A stretch of 64,000 nucleotides of DNA from Dromaius novaehollandiae. Lineage: Eukaryota; Chordata; Aves; Casuariiformes; Dromaiidae. This document shows, piece by piece, positions 1 to 13,300 of this stretch (positions are counted from its first letter, which is position 1; each line of letters starts with the position of its first letter). The stretch is taken from NCBI RefSeq assembly GCF_036370855.1, contig NC_088103.1, positions 37,923,904 through 37,987,903 on the forward strand, given 5' to 3'. Both the position numbers and the translations under genes were made by a program. The notes below the pieces were generated by a model that searched no databases, was not told the DNA's origin, and saw only the letters and a list, made by a program, of their open reading frames with translations.

Positions 1-3000
1 ATGAACAGTCCTCTCTCAGGAGAGGAATCTCCCTGATGCTGAAGAGGCCTGTGACATACACACTATTCATAGGAGCCACAATGCAAGACTGGAAATTCAT
101 TTCCAGCTAACTATGTAAGTGTGGTTTCAACCAGTTCTCTGAATGGCAGGCTTTCATACATGGATACATATGCTCTAACTATACAGCAGTGGGAGTAGCA
201 AAAATCTCCAAGCATTCAAAACTTTTTAACATATTAATTTTCTGATGCACATAGTGCTCATTAGGTCTAGTAAAATACAGTAGCAGGTGTATATTTGCAC
301 ACACCTCTCCATAATAATTTGAATGACCTGATACCTGCTGCTGTGCCATACTTCAAATCAGCACTTTCCACGGAGTGGAACAGAAGTTTTCCAGTGGGGC
401 AGAATAAAGGCTACAAGGAGTTCTTTTTTTTTTTTACACAAGCATGTCTAAATGTTCACACCAGTTCCTCTGAATTTCAATACCAACTCCTGGATATTCA
501 TATTGGAAAGAATGAGATTCAAGATGCAAGAGCCATAAAAGGTAAAAAGAAACAAACCTATGCATGAATAAGAGGAAGGAAAAAATAGGTTCACTATTCA
601 GATGGAAATCTACTGAGGAATGATGCTGAGAAGGCTGAAGTGTGCTGTGTCTTTTCATTCTCCATAGCTGTCACAGACAACTAACAATTCAGTGGCAGCT
701 TTTGCTAATTCCTCAAATATTCTAGGATACATTTTTCAGATTCTGGTTCTTTCTATATATATGCCTTAAAATATTCTTTAATTGTTCTTTCTGTTTTCTA
801 ACTTAAGCTCCTACCATTTTGTTAGAATTTTGCTAAACTTATGGACATAACTAACTTTGAGACTGAAAACCTGAAACAATTTTATTTTTTATCATCTGCT
901 ATTTGCTCCCTTTCCAACTTAAGTAGTGAAGTTCTAACCTGCCTTTGTCCTTCTTTTACATTTTAATTATGTAATTTTTTCTTTTTGCTTTTTATGTACC
1001 CTCCCAAATATAATTCAGTTTTCCTTTCCTGACTTTTCCTACATTCTTGTCCTTTATTCTCATCCCCAGATGTTTCCTTGCTTCTACTTTCTATACGCAT
1101 TCCATTCTGATTTTCAAGTCACAAAAGTGATCCTGATGTAGCAACTTTGGTTGTGGCAGGAGAGCGCAGACACAGGTCACTCCAAATCAGAACACAGTCT
1201 TTTTTAAATATATGTCTACAGGAAATTAGGTTATTAGATATTAATAACTAGGAAAAACTAATTGCTGGTATGATATGATTAATATTCAGAGGAATGAAAA
1301 CAGCTTTGGTGCTAATCACATGGGATGCCAGAAACAACAACAAAGGAAAACATTGTGATTCTCAGTCTAACAGAGTTACCCATCTGGGACAATACCGCAT
1401 GTATCGTAACCACAATACTGTAACCAAAGCTTTAGCCCAAGAGGAGCCACGATTCTGTTTCCCTGGATATGTGCCAGATCTGCAAGGGTCTAAATGGCCT
1501 ACGAGGTAGCAGATGTGGTACACTCAGAAGGGATGATAATTTGGAGTTTTTTGAAAAAATATTAGTAACAGAACTGGGACGGACCCACAGGTCCAAACAA
1601 GCAATATAGATGATTCACCACACCCTGCTTTGCTTTTCTATCTGCTTTCTTTGTGCCTCCTGCAACAGAGAAAAGTTGTGATTAGTCCTACCTAGTTCTG
1701 CTAATACTGAGCGGTTTCTGAGAGTTTAAGGAAAAGCTGGACTGGACTGAGGGGTGAATGTACTGAGTGAGTTTCATCCAGCTAAGCTTGGACTTCTCTA
1801 TTTGTATGTCACTCTGGAAAGAAACAGTCATCTCTAGGGCACAGTTCATCTGATCCCAAAAGTAGATGTCTTAGACAGTTCAGATATGTTGCTCCTAACA
1901 GGCTCTGAAAGAGTTTAAGCTGACTAGCCCAAATATAGACAAACCGCTGACTTCTAATGCTGGGCAAGGTAAACCCCATCCCAACTGACAAGTCTTGCCA
2001 CTACAGTAGAAAGCAAGTAAGTGAGGAGTTTATATAACGTACAGGACTGACAAAGCCCTGAGGTATTTGTATTTAACCACCAGAACAGCTCAAGCAAGTC
2101 AAAGCTGGACTTCAAAATATTAAACTATGAATAACTTCAAACTGATATGAAAGGCTCTGTCAGCTCAAATCTATTAGAGCAGTACTTTGCAGCTGGGCTC
2201 CCTCTTCCCTGCAGGGTTGCTTCAGTCCTTTGAGAAGACATTATCCTCACCCTGGAGATCTCCAAGGATATAGCTGTGATGAAGCTAATTATAGGTAATC
2301 TGCTGATGTATGATTAAATATGCTCCCCAGTGCAATTTAAGGGCTGTGTGGTATGCTCTGCTATGCCAAGCAAAAGGATCTGACATTGAACAGGAATAAA
2401 TACCAGCTCGGACTGCAGGAGAGCAGTGATATGAAGCACCTGTTGTGTGACAACGACATCCAAGACAAGGAACAGTTCAAACGAATTTCCCTCAGACAAG
2501 GAGGCCCGATCACGTACACATTTGGAAACAGAATCCTTCATTAATTACAACTAGGGAATCACTTCTGAGTATTTACTGTTTACTAGAGACCATGGGAGGA
2601 GCGGGCAGAACTGCCAATCCATCCACTGTGCTAAATGTGGTACAAATATAGTAAGAAGAGACAATTCCTCCACAAAGGAGACTGCAAGCTAAAAATACAA
2701 GGCAAAAGCTGAAGGGCAGCCAGAGGCACAGGGTGACACTCTGTGTCTGTGATCACATGCTTGGTCTGTGCCCAAGGACTGTTCTCTGCCCCTACAGCCC
2801 TGCTTAAAATACAGCCCAGAAAAATACTAGAGTGACTGTAGAAATGAGAAAAGCCTCTAGAGGTTACCAAAAAAGGCTTCACAAAACAATGTCTTTCACA
2901 CTATTCTTCAGTTAACATGAAGCCAAAGATATCAATCAGTGCAAGATTGCATGAGTTGCTGGCTACTTTTCTGTAAAACAATTAGATTGCAGAATCTGCT

Positions 3001-6000
3001 TCTAAATCACTAAATCCTATCAGTGCTGTCTGAAGGCTGATAAAACTAGTAGTGGGATTTGACTATGAGTGGTCTCAAATCAGATCAGAAGAGTTTACAA
3101 GTTGTTTTAAAGAAACCATTGTGCAAATCACCAAGTAACCCTCAGGAGAGCTCCAAGGCATTGCAGAAGTCCTTATTGAACCTGCCACATGGGCCTGGAA
3201 AGGGGCTTTGTACTACAGAGAAGTTCCTAGAGTGCCTCCAGCCTGAACACAAGAAGCTGCAAGAAACAGGGATATGTTCTATATAAAAACACAGAGGCTG
3301 AACTATGGAACATAAATGATTCAGTCTCCTAAATCTAACAGAATAAAACCAATGAAAGAGAAACATACCTTAACTATTGAATCCTGCTGGGAAAGTCAAG
3401 ATGAAATGACATCCTCCCAGAAGCTTATGCCACTGTCAAACACTCCCAGAGCTCAAAAACACAAAAAGGACACCCCCTTGAGCATGCTGAGTTTCAGAAC
3501 AAAGAACACAAGTCCAAAATGTCTTGTTCAAATCACTTCTTCAAAGTTGCCATCAAGTATGAAACAGCCAAATGTAAAAATCTGCTTCAAAATATTAGCA
3601 ACAGAGTATTCAAAATCTGAAAAAACTATATGAGACTTCTGATTCCCCGTGCCAGGGCTAGCATGTAGGTACTTGAATGTAGCAGGGTTTATCCACAGAC
3701 TACTCAATATGTTTATGTTTGTAATTAACTATTACTCAATGCAATGAATAACACAGTAATAACATAGCATAAATCACAGTTTCCCTGGCACCAGGTTCTG
3801 GACAGTAATAACCTGCAATGGCGCAGGCATGACGCACTGGCAATTCTCTTTCCTATGCCAGTTTAGAGGGAACAGTATTTCACTTCATGAAATTATGCCT
3901 ATACATTCAGCTATATTCTCTCTATAAATATACACACACATATATGTTTTAGGTTATGTGTGTATATGTGTGTGTGTGTGTATATATATATGTATATATA
4001 TATCTGATAAAGGCACTGGCACTGAAGTATTTTGTTTGCTAACCAGGTTCCTGAGCCAAAGATTATTAACCTAAAACAGTTACAAGAGAAGGATGAACAT
4101 GACATAAGTAAAGCAGTATCCAGAGGCCATTACATCTATGACAAAAAAAACCTGCCATCACATAAGAGCAGAGGATGACCTATAAAGAGGTTAACAGCTA
4201 CCTATTCTATAGGTGGGAGAGAATATTCTTCTTTAAAAGAAAAGGTGGCAGACAATTTGTTTTGGAGACACTTAATGCTCTCAATATTAATATCATAAAA
4301 TTTAAGCCACCACTTTGGGTTGCTTCAACAAGGACAGCAGAAGACATGTAATGACACCACAGGAGAAGTCCAGGGCTCTCTGATACTCAGTCAAGAAACA
4401 GCTCAGTTCTACACCCTGCTTTTTAACTCTTGCTCAGTTCCATACAGCTAATACTTAGATTAGAAATTCAGCAAAGGGGAGGCAGGCAGTGGATACAACA
4501 CGCTTCCAAATACTGCATAGTTAATTACAGCCCTGGAATCATGCTCAATTAATAGTGTGGGCCAAATAGATTGAGGGTTTTTTTTTAACTGCATGTTGCT
4601 GTATTAATGTTATTTTATAGTGATCAGAAAAGAAGTGACTCAGAACTGAGCCACCACAGGAATGACAATGTTTCAAAGCTTGAAAGAAATGCACTGGTCT
4701 TCCTGGATGAAGATCCAGCAGGTGATAAGGAGGTAAAAATGAAAGAGAATCTTACAGCAGATAAAATATTTTACTTATCACATGCATGTTATTAAATACC
4801 TATGAGTACAAGTAGCACAGAGTCCCGCAGGGAACAAAAATGATGAATTCAGGCCCACTGTGCAAGTGGTTCAAAAAGACCAGACCCCTCTAGAGCAGAG
4901 AACCCCTGAGTGAGTAAATCCTCACTGTCGCTGCACTGTTGATTCAAATATCCACAGGTGGGCGCGTAGCTAGTGGCTGTACTTACACCCACACCTGAAT
5001 ACAGGCACACCAGCCAGCACGCACCTCTGTCCTGATCCGGGGTGACATATCCACACAGCATCGTACATGCGCTGAAGAGCCCACACCCCTTCGCAGCAAT
5101 TTTCTGGTCTGTGCTAAGAGCATATCCCCCCCACCGCTTTCTGCTAATTTGACCTCCCATCTCATTTCTTTTTTCTCATTCACTTACCTCCCTCCATTTC
5201 CTTTGCCTTTCCCTGTTTTCCAAAACAAATGAATGCTATGCAAAAGCTGTGCTAGTGCAATGTTTACCCGGCAAGGTCGGGAAGATGGCAAATACTTTCT
5301 GTCATACAAAGATGGGGGAGAAGTGCAAATAAGGGCAGCCATGCCAGACGCTCTTGGAAGCTCTGCATAGCCAAATGCAGAGACCTGAACAGTTATAGTC
5401 AGTCAAAATGTCCTCTCCTGAGCACTGCAGCAAGACTCAGGGGATACTCGTACATAAACCATCACCAATCTCAACAGACTAAAAATATGCTTAAACTTTC
5501 CCTTGTACTGTGAGAGAAAAAAGAAGTTTTAACATCACAAACAAATATTTCCTACTACAAGACTACAAAAGTCTAGCTCCCCTAAAAGTATCTTTCACTT
5601 CAGGACAGAAATAGATGGAGGATCCAGAGGCTGCATATTTTTTTACTCCCTACCTGCTGCTAGTTGGCTATTTAGAAACTCATTAACTTCCTCAACAGAC
5701 CTTGGCCCTAATTAGTGCCTGGACTGGCCAGCCTGCCCCTTTCTCCTTTACCTTAGCCCCTCAAAGCCTTCCACAATGAGTAAAGGAAACCAATCTTAAA
5801 AATGACATTTCTTGAGCCATTGGATCTGCATGCAGCTGTCGAATTCAGTTCTGCCTTACAGCTTATCAGAGCACTCCAGAATTATCCAGTGTGCTTTGAT
5901 GCCCTAATGTGCAAACGTATTATTCTCAAACCCTTCTCAAACCAGCCAGGCTCCATACTTTCTTTTTCTTTGCCTTCTGTACAACAGAATCAGTTTTAAC

Positions 6001-9000
6001 TGTCACCAGGGCCATTCGATCAGCTGCAATGTTGGCTCCAGTCCTGGATTCTTTTTAACACCATCAGTAAGAGGTTAATGAAAAAAAAAGGGCTCATTTT
6101 ATTTTCTAAAATTATCATGTCTTTTTTATATAGATATATACACATACAGCTCCATAAAGGCGACAAAAACAACTTATCCATGTAACAGGAAAACACGAGG
6201 ATGCCTCACTAATTCTATCTGAATGGATGAAGTTAACAATGTTCAGTTCAACAAGTTTATGAACTGAAAGAAAAACAAAATGTAGAAAGCAAAATAAGAA
6301 AAATAATGATTGCTAAGCACAAGCACAGTCTCACTCAAGCACGTACACAGTTTAATGCATGTGGCCAGCTTATGCCGCATGTTCTGTACTTCCTGAGTTT
6401 CTTCCCATTTCTCAGAAGTATGTCTCACATTCGACACATCTGAAAAGAAGATAAATCCTGCCATGCCCTGAAACTGGTTGTCTTGGATGGACGGACATGA
6501 CTTGCACCGCTAAACAGTGGCAGGTCCATTCATGCCATTCTCTTCCTGGGTACTTGTAACAGTCCTTATTCACTAAAATAAGGAGAAATATTGTACTTGC
6601 ACCAGGACTATCAAAATAGTCAGTTCAAGGGCTATAACGTAATGATGTTTCCCTAATAGGTCTCTAATATAGTTACTGTAAATGACACCTAAAGCCTCTC
6701 ATCTTGTTTTGGATAGGCACACAAATCTTTCACTGGCATTACAGAAAGGCAGACTGAAGCCATCATAATTCATTATCATAGTTATATATTGATGATAACG
6801 CCAATTTATTTTCCAAAACAATGTTTGAAAAACATCATTTACTCAGCAGAACTGAGTATGGTAACCTCCTGAAAGGTGTCACTCTGTACTTGTATGCAAC
6901 TAAATGAAATTGTAATCAACAGATTTCTGAGCTCAAAGACAGACCTGGGAAAATAATAAAATATTTTAACAAAAAATGATACTAGGGCTCCCAAACAATT
7001 TCTTAGCATTATATTTAAAAGAGGCAAGAGATTACAAGGCCCACTTAATATAACAGTCAGTAGCCTGCTAGAAAATGTTCCAGTTCTGTCATCCTTACCT
7101 TAAGTAGTCAAGTATTTATCAAGCTTGAGCTGCAGGTATGGTCAAAAACACTGATTAAATATTTCCTGAATTCTACTGCTAATAGAATTTTCTTTGTGAT
7201 TCCATACATATGTACCGAAATCACACACACTTTTTCTGCTTCCCCACAGTCTCATAGACAAACATCCAATCCTGTGTCAATTGTCTTATTTAAAGACAGT
7301 TTCCTCCATCCTCTCATACAATCCTTGCCAGTTTGTTAAATCTCCGATCTTTAAAAATAAATATACTGAATAAGTAGGCAATTCTCTCCATTTTTCCTAA
7401 GTAAAAATTTCAGGCTATAGAATTCTTGAGATAAAAGACTTCTGTTTCAGAGATTTGAGGCATGGAGCAGGGAGAGAAAAGTTTCCAAAAAAACACACCA
7501 CCTCCAGCTTTAGAAGCAGAATTGATCAAAATTCAGAATTTCCATCCTGAAGAACACTGCAATATTTCCATGTTTATTCTATCCAGAATCTGGATGGAAA
7601 ACTGAAATGATGAGCTTTATTGAAATATTGATATATCCCTATGGTGCAAGGGAGCATTATCTCCTTAACAGTTCTCATTTTTAAATAAAAATAAAGGCCA
7701 TAGATCATCTTCAGCGCATCTTCTGCCTGAATTCTCAGGGGAATTAATCTAAATTGCCCTCAGAAAAGATAGTGGCTCTCCGTACTTACAGGATGAAGAG
7801 GACCAGCTGGAAGAATAAATGGTGGGTCCAGTAGCTCATTATAAAGTAGTCTCATTGCAAAAGGTATTTTGTGAAAGATAGCTATTTTTAAAAATCTATT
7901 GTGTAAAATTCAAAGTGCGATGGATTTCTTCGGCAACTATAGCTGGAGAGGCTTCCAATGGTGAAAAACAACAGCAAGAGGATCATCAGTTTTGCAATCC
8001 TGAAAATCACTAGATTTAGACTCCCAAATAACTTCTTCTGAAAATATGACTTAGCTATCTAAATCACTTAGGTCTAGCTTTTTAAAGACATACAGGTGCC
8101 AAGTACCCCTAGAGTTCAGATTTTGGACCATATACATGAAGTTGAATAGAATAGCTATGTACATTTCAAAATTAGAGGATGCTGACCAAGCAGAAAAAGC
8201 TGTTACCATCACAATACAGTCAACCACATAAATAAATCAGTAGCTTCTCATCAGCGTGATTGATCTCCATGGCCTTTAATCTCAATGGCTCTTTTCCCAG
8301 GCCATCTAGGACACTTTGTCCAGTGTGTTAAAACCAAAAGATAATAACTATTGTAGATAACATCTATATACAGCATTTAGATACAAATATCAGGGCATTT
8401 CCCAGCATAAGATCTGTATTGTCTGCTAGTCAGGATGCCCCTGACTTTGGCATGGACAGACAAATAAAGAGGTAAGAGGACAAGAGGAGCTACCCCTTCT
8501 CATGCAATCTGTGCAAAATGAAAGGCAAGGGCAGTCCATGCATCTGGAAAGGCTGGAGCAGGTCCCCTTTCACACCGAGCCATGGAAAGCATTCCTGAAG
8601 AAGACAGAGCAAGGGAATATAAAGCTGTAGTTTCCCTCTTTCTCCTTGGTGCTTCTGTGGCCCCTGAGCAGCAAAACTCTTGAGCTCTACCTGACCTCCT
8701 CCCTTCCTCTCGAGAGAATAGTGGGACTGAGACTTAAGGGTCAAGACAGGCTATGACAGCATAGTAACATGGTCTGTACAAGAGTCTTTATTCCCTTCTC
8801 TTCAGATGGTAGTTATTAAAATACCTGATAAATTGCAAAACCACAGATGAATAACCTGGGATTACAGAAACCACCCAGTGCCAAGGAGCTGTGTTAGCTG
8901 ACTACAATCTACTATGCAATACCAACTACTTTCTCCCTGACCACACAGCCTTTCCTAGCTGATGATATACTTAAAGTGAGCAGAGCAGAGGCAGAAAAGT

Positions 9001-12000
9001 GAACAGGAAACCACCACTGAAATGCTGCACAAAGTATTGGAAGGGAAGGTTTACAGAGAGAAAATCTCATGCACAAATGCTGAACACATTTCAGTCATAT
9101 TTAAGTACCATAGACAAAGTCCTGAAGTGAAGAAGACTATATGAGCATCAGTGTTTGAGCTCAATGAAAGTAGTAACTGAACAGAAGGAAGGTGGGAGAG
9201 GAAATGTTCAAAGAGGTGTGAAGATCAGAAGCCAGCCCACATTCCCAGAAGGTGGTATTACGTAGTAACAACAGCAGAAGAATATGGTTTTAATGGCATA
9301 GGGGATGAACTGTAAGGGTTGCAACTACAGGAGGAGAAGAAAGAGTAGAAAGTAGAGAAGTGAGCTGGTAAAGGCATAGGGATTAATAATGGTGATAGAA
9401 AGGGAGACTGAAAGGGTTGAAAGTCACTCTGCAACTGGAGATTTCAGTTGAGTTTGCTCCTGATCGGAGTCTGTGCTGTTGAAGGAGGAAGAGAACATGT
9501 GGAATTTGCTCCCCTGGAGAGGAAGAGCTTTCCAAATTACTTATTACTACCTACAAGATTAAGATTTGGAACAGGAGTTGAAAAGGTCTGGATGACTGAA
9601 CTTCCGTCACTTATGTCTTCTAATCCTGATCCATGTAGGCTTTGATCTAGTCTCTTTTAAATTAGCAGATAATAAATGATCTACAGACATTAGTTAGCTA
9701 ATGTATCACCAAAATTTAAGGAAGATTTGCTTTTATACTGTTGTTTGTTTGCCATATTGAAATGGCAACGCTAAATCATTATAGATAATGAAAATAATCA
9801 GAATGGGCCAATGAAAGGTTCAAGGGATGGGGCAGCACTCGAAAAAGGGTGAGATGCCTTCATCAGAATTCATATGACTCAGTGAGTCACTCTGCCTTTC
9901 TATGTCACATATTGTCTGTTTATAGTACACCACTAACACCATCTCCTGGCCAGTTGGTGTCTGGAGTCAAGTCTTCTTTTGTAGAGCTCTTTGAGAGCCT
10001 GAAGCAAACGGCAAACACAGGAAATACTACCTATCTCATACTCATTCACCTCTGAGTTTACTACACGAAAATAATACAAACCCCTCAAAGAATTAGATTT
10101 AGGGTGCAGACATTTTGACCACAGTTTTTTTTTTTCCAAAGGGTTTCCAGTGAGAGGTGTCAGAAGTTTGAATTCGGCTTACATTTTTGGAACTGACCAT
10201 TCATTTGGGCATGCTTTATTTTCTGCAAGGACTGAGAAAACCAAAATGGAAATTAAGGAAAAGCCTGTGAAAAATCATACCCTCTTCCAGTGTTTCAAGT
10301 TCATCATTTTAAACCAACTGCAATGGATTTCACCACCTATTGCTGTCAAATATTCAACATTCTTTTTAAAAGATTCTTTTTACTTGCTTTGAAGATCTCA
10401 AGACATGAAGAGATGCAAAGAATATCTGTCCTGCTTTGTGTGCTCTTGCTATGGATGAACAGTCAACAGGTCTGTCCAAACAGCACTCCTTGAATTTATT
10501 CAGATGTTCTCAAGCATTTCAAACAAGGTTTTGACATCTTCTTGATCTTCCAAAACATTACATATCAGTAGGTCTACAACACAACTTGTTAAGGAGTTAA
10601 CCTGGAAAGTGCTCAGGGGTATCATATCTCAATTGTCCCAGACAATTTCATTTCAGATCCTTTAAGACTTGATTAACAACTCAAGGAAGATAGCTTCTTA
10701 GCTTTGGCTTTAGAGTTCACATTTTCAGAAAAATCAACAGAATCAGTGAATTAATTTTTCCCCTTTAATTTGCTTCAGGCACACAGGGTCAAATTCTAAT
10801 TTTAGCTACTCCCAGAATAAACAAACAGCAGCAGAGCCGCTCTAGACCATTAACACATAACCAATTTAGATAGTCTTCAGCACAATCTGCTCTAGATAAT
10901 TCAGCATGTTGAGCTATAGCAGGTTTCTGAGAGCAACATTATGAATCCCTTGGAAGTTAATCAGCTTGATTGTAGTCCTGAGGGATTTTCGTGGAAGAAG
11001 AGAACTGCACTGCAGGGTCATGCCTTCTGCAATAGCTTGTAGGTAATACTTCATGAATATCTCTGGTGTACTATAAGTGCAAATATTTTGCAGATGACAA
11101 CAATTTTCATTGCTGTGTTCAGCTAGCTTAGATTGAAATGATCTCTTTCTGCAGAGTGCACACTTCATCCAATTACAATATTCATTCTTTGAGCCACAGT
11201 AGAAGATACAAATGGTCATTTTAAAAGATAAGAAAAAATACACTCACATTCATCGTGCAAGATGGTTAAGCAGATTTTGAGTGAATCAGTGCAATACCAG
11301 CTACAGTCCAGCACGAGAGAAAAAAAACGTGACAACTATCTCAAACTTGGATATCAGAGGAAGCCTGTGAAAATCTCTGAGGAGTAGCACATGGGCAGCA
11401 ACACAGCCCATCTCCTGCATTTGGTACTTGAAGGATTCTATAAGAAATTCTAAGTTTAAGTAGCCAATTCAAAAAAACCCCTGTTTTTTATTTGTGACTT
11501 GTGTCATAAAGCAACAATTATACAAATACCTAATTGAGTCCCTGAAGTCTCTAGTCCCTGTTGCTCAGTTTCATCCCCCACTGCATGGGGACAATAGCAT
11601 CTCTCTTCTACTGTCAAGCACAATGAATGGAAGAAACCATCTCGGTGCATATCATTGCTGTGTTGGGTGCAACTTGAAGAGAACTATATCCTTTAATTAG
11701 TCTGAAATTTAGTTGTTACCATTGGAAATCTCAGAAAGTGGCCTTTAGGGGCTGAATGCATTAAAGATATGTCTTGAGAAATTGGGAAGAAAACAACATT
11801 TTGTTTATGGCATCGGAGAAGGAAAAACCACTGATACACTCAACTGTGAGCAAATGAGTCATCCAGACTCAACTGTGATTGCGAGTCATCAATAATCCGT
11901 CGTAAGTGCTGGTGTGAATAATAAACCAACAAGCAAGGAGAATTTGGTACTCTTGGTGGTAAAACAGCCTCTAAAGAGCCTATCACGATAAAAGGGAGTC

Positions 12001-13185
12001 CTCTTCATTCCAGAAAGCATGGCTTGGTTGTGCAGGCAAGCCCCTTGCAGCTTCATAGAAAGCTTTTCTTACTCACAGGACAGAACCAGCCAAAGTTTGC
12101 TTGGATAGCTCCTTCTCCAAGCTGCTTGCTGTTTAAATGACACAGGGAAAATAAAAGCAGCATGGCCTGCTCAAGAGCCCTACACTGGGCTTTGCCTTTC
12201 TGTGGCTTAGTTCCAATATCTGCAGAATAGAGATAATGATACTAAGATCATGATAAGCATTATTATGATCACTTTACAAGCACAGCACAAGCTAATTAAT
12301 ACAGTTAAGTTTGATACATGACTTCGTGATGTAGCTCTCAAAGCCACATAACAATTCTTTTTAACCAACAGATCCCTTCACAGTAAGTGAGGCCGTCTCT
12401 AAGCATGATACTATCAACGTGCTGAAAAAATCAGAAACTTTTAAAAATTGGGACAAAACCAGGCTAATGGATACCGTGTGCTAAGAAAAGTAGGTCTAAG
12501 AATGAACTAGTGGGATTATGTAGCTTGGGAAAACACAACTGTGATTCTAATCAGCAATGGCTATTGATAGAAGTGCAGAGGTTTGCGTTTACATTTTATG
12601 CAGAACTGTGATTCCTAAGGGCAGCACTATAGATACTGGAAGATTGATTCATACAGAAAACAACTGGATCTTAACTCTTTGAAGGGTAAGACTTATGGTA
12701 GGCAGATTAACATGGGCACTTCACATTTCTATAGGAGAAATGGCCAACCTCAAAGGAAAATAGTAATTGTAGATGAACATTTAGAAACTGAAAGTATTTT
12801 GATTTCTGTTTATTTGCACTCTGGCTTTTGAAACCTTTAGGATTTCTGCTGATAAGCATAACAAAAAAATCTATTTTTAGATTGTAGTTGAGATTCACAA
12901 AGCACCCAGTCTCAGAAACTGTAAGAATAAATCAAATCAAATATTGTTAGAATTCAACTAAAATAACATTTTAATTGCTTTGTTGTAAAACATTCTGCAT
13001 GACCTGAATTAGACCTTGTTTTACCCCCTCCGAAAAAGTCTTTAAAGCAGGTGTTCGCGGCCTCTTCTGGCACCGTAAATCTTCCCCAGGACTTGGATAA
13101 AAATTAGTCTCTTACCGCAGAAGCACATGCTACTCTCTAGCTCCTCAAAGGCGCCCACTATATTTTTTTAAGGGTAAGCTCCTAT
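1..13185. other. Intergenic DNA upstream of TECTB, no gene seen
   Basis: AT-rich non-coding DNA. All open frames are short (105 codons or fewer), lack conserved domain words and show no consistent splice pattern. The only structured elements I can point to are the TG/TA microsatellite near 3,955 and short homopolymers. In mammals the gene on this side of TECTB is GPAM, but no GPAM exon was recognised here. Confidence 0.7.
3955..4003. repeat. (TG)n/(TA)n compound microsatellite
   Basis: Alternating purine-pyrimidine tract: TG dinucleotides followed by TA dinucleotides, with short interruptions. It is intergenic. Confidence 0.9.
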
Positions 13186-13300
13186 TTCACAGAATTCTAA
13201 AAAGCAGGGCTGGAATAGACCTGAAAAAGTTAATCTAGTCTGCTTGCCCTTCTCCAAAACAGGTCAACTCCACCTAACCCATTCCAGACATCTCTCTCCT
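13186..13300 (-). mobile_element. Ancient CR1 LINE 3'-end fragment
   Basis: The + strand reads like the reverse complement of a CR1 3' tail: a cacagaattcta start, then gcagggctggaatagacct, then taatctagtctgc, then an aactccacctaacccattccagaca segment typical of the reptile/bird CR1 3' region. It is heavily diverged and 5'-truncated. The call rests on recalled CR1 consensus; RepeatMasker was not run. Confidence 0.6.
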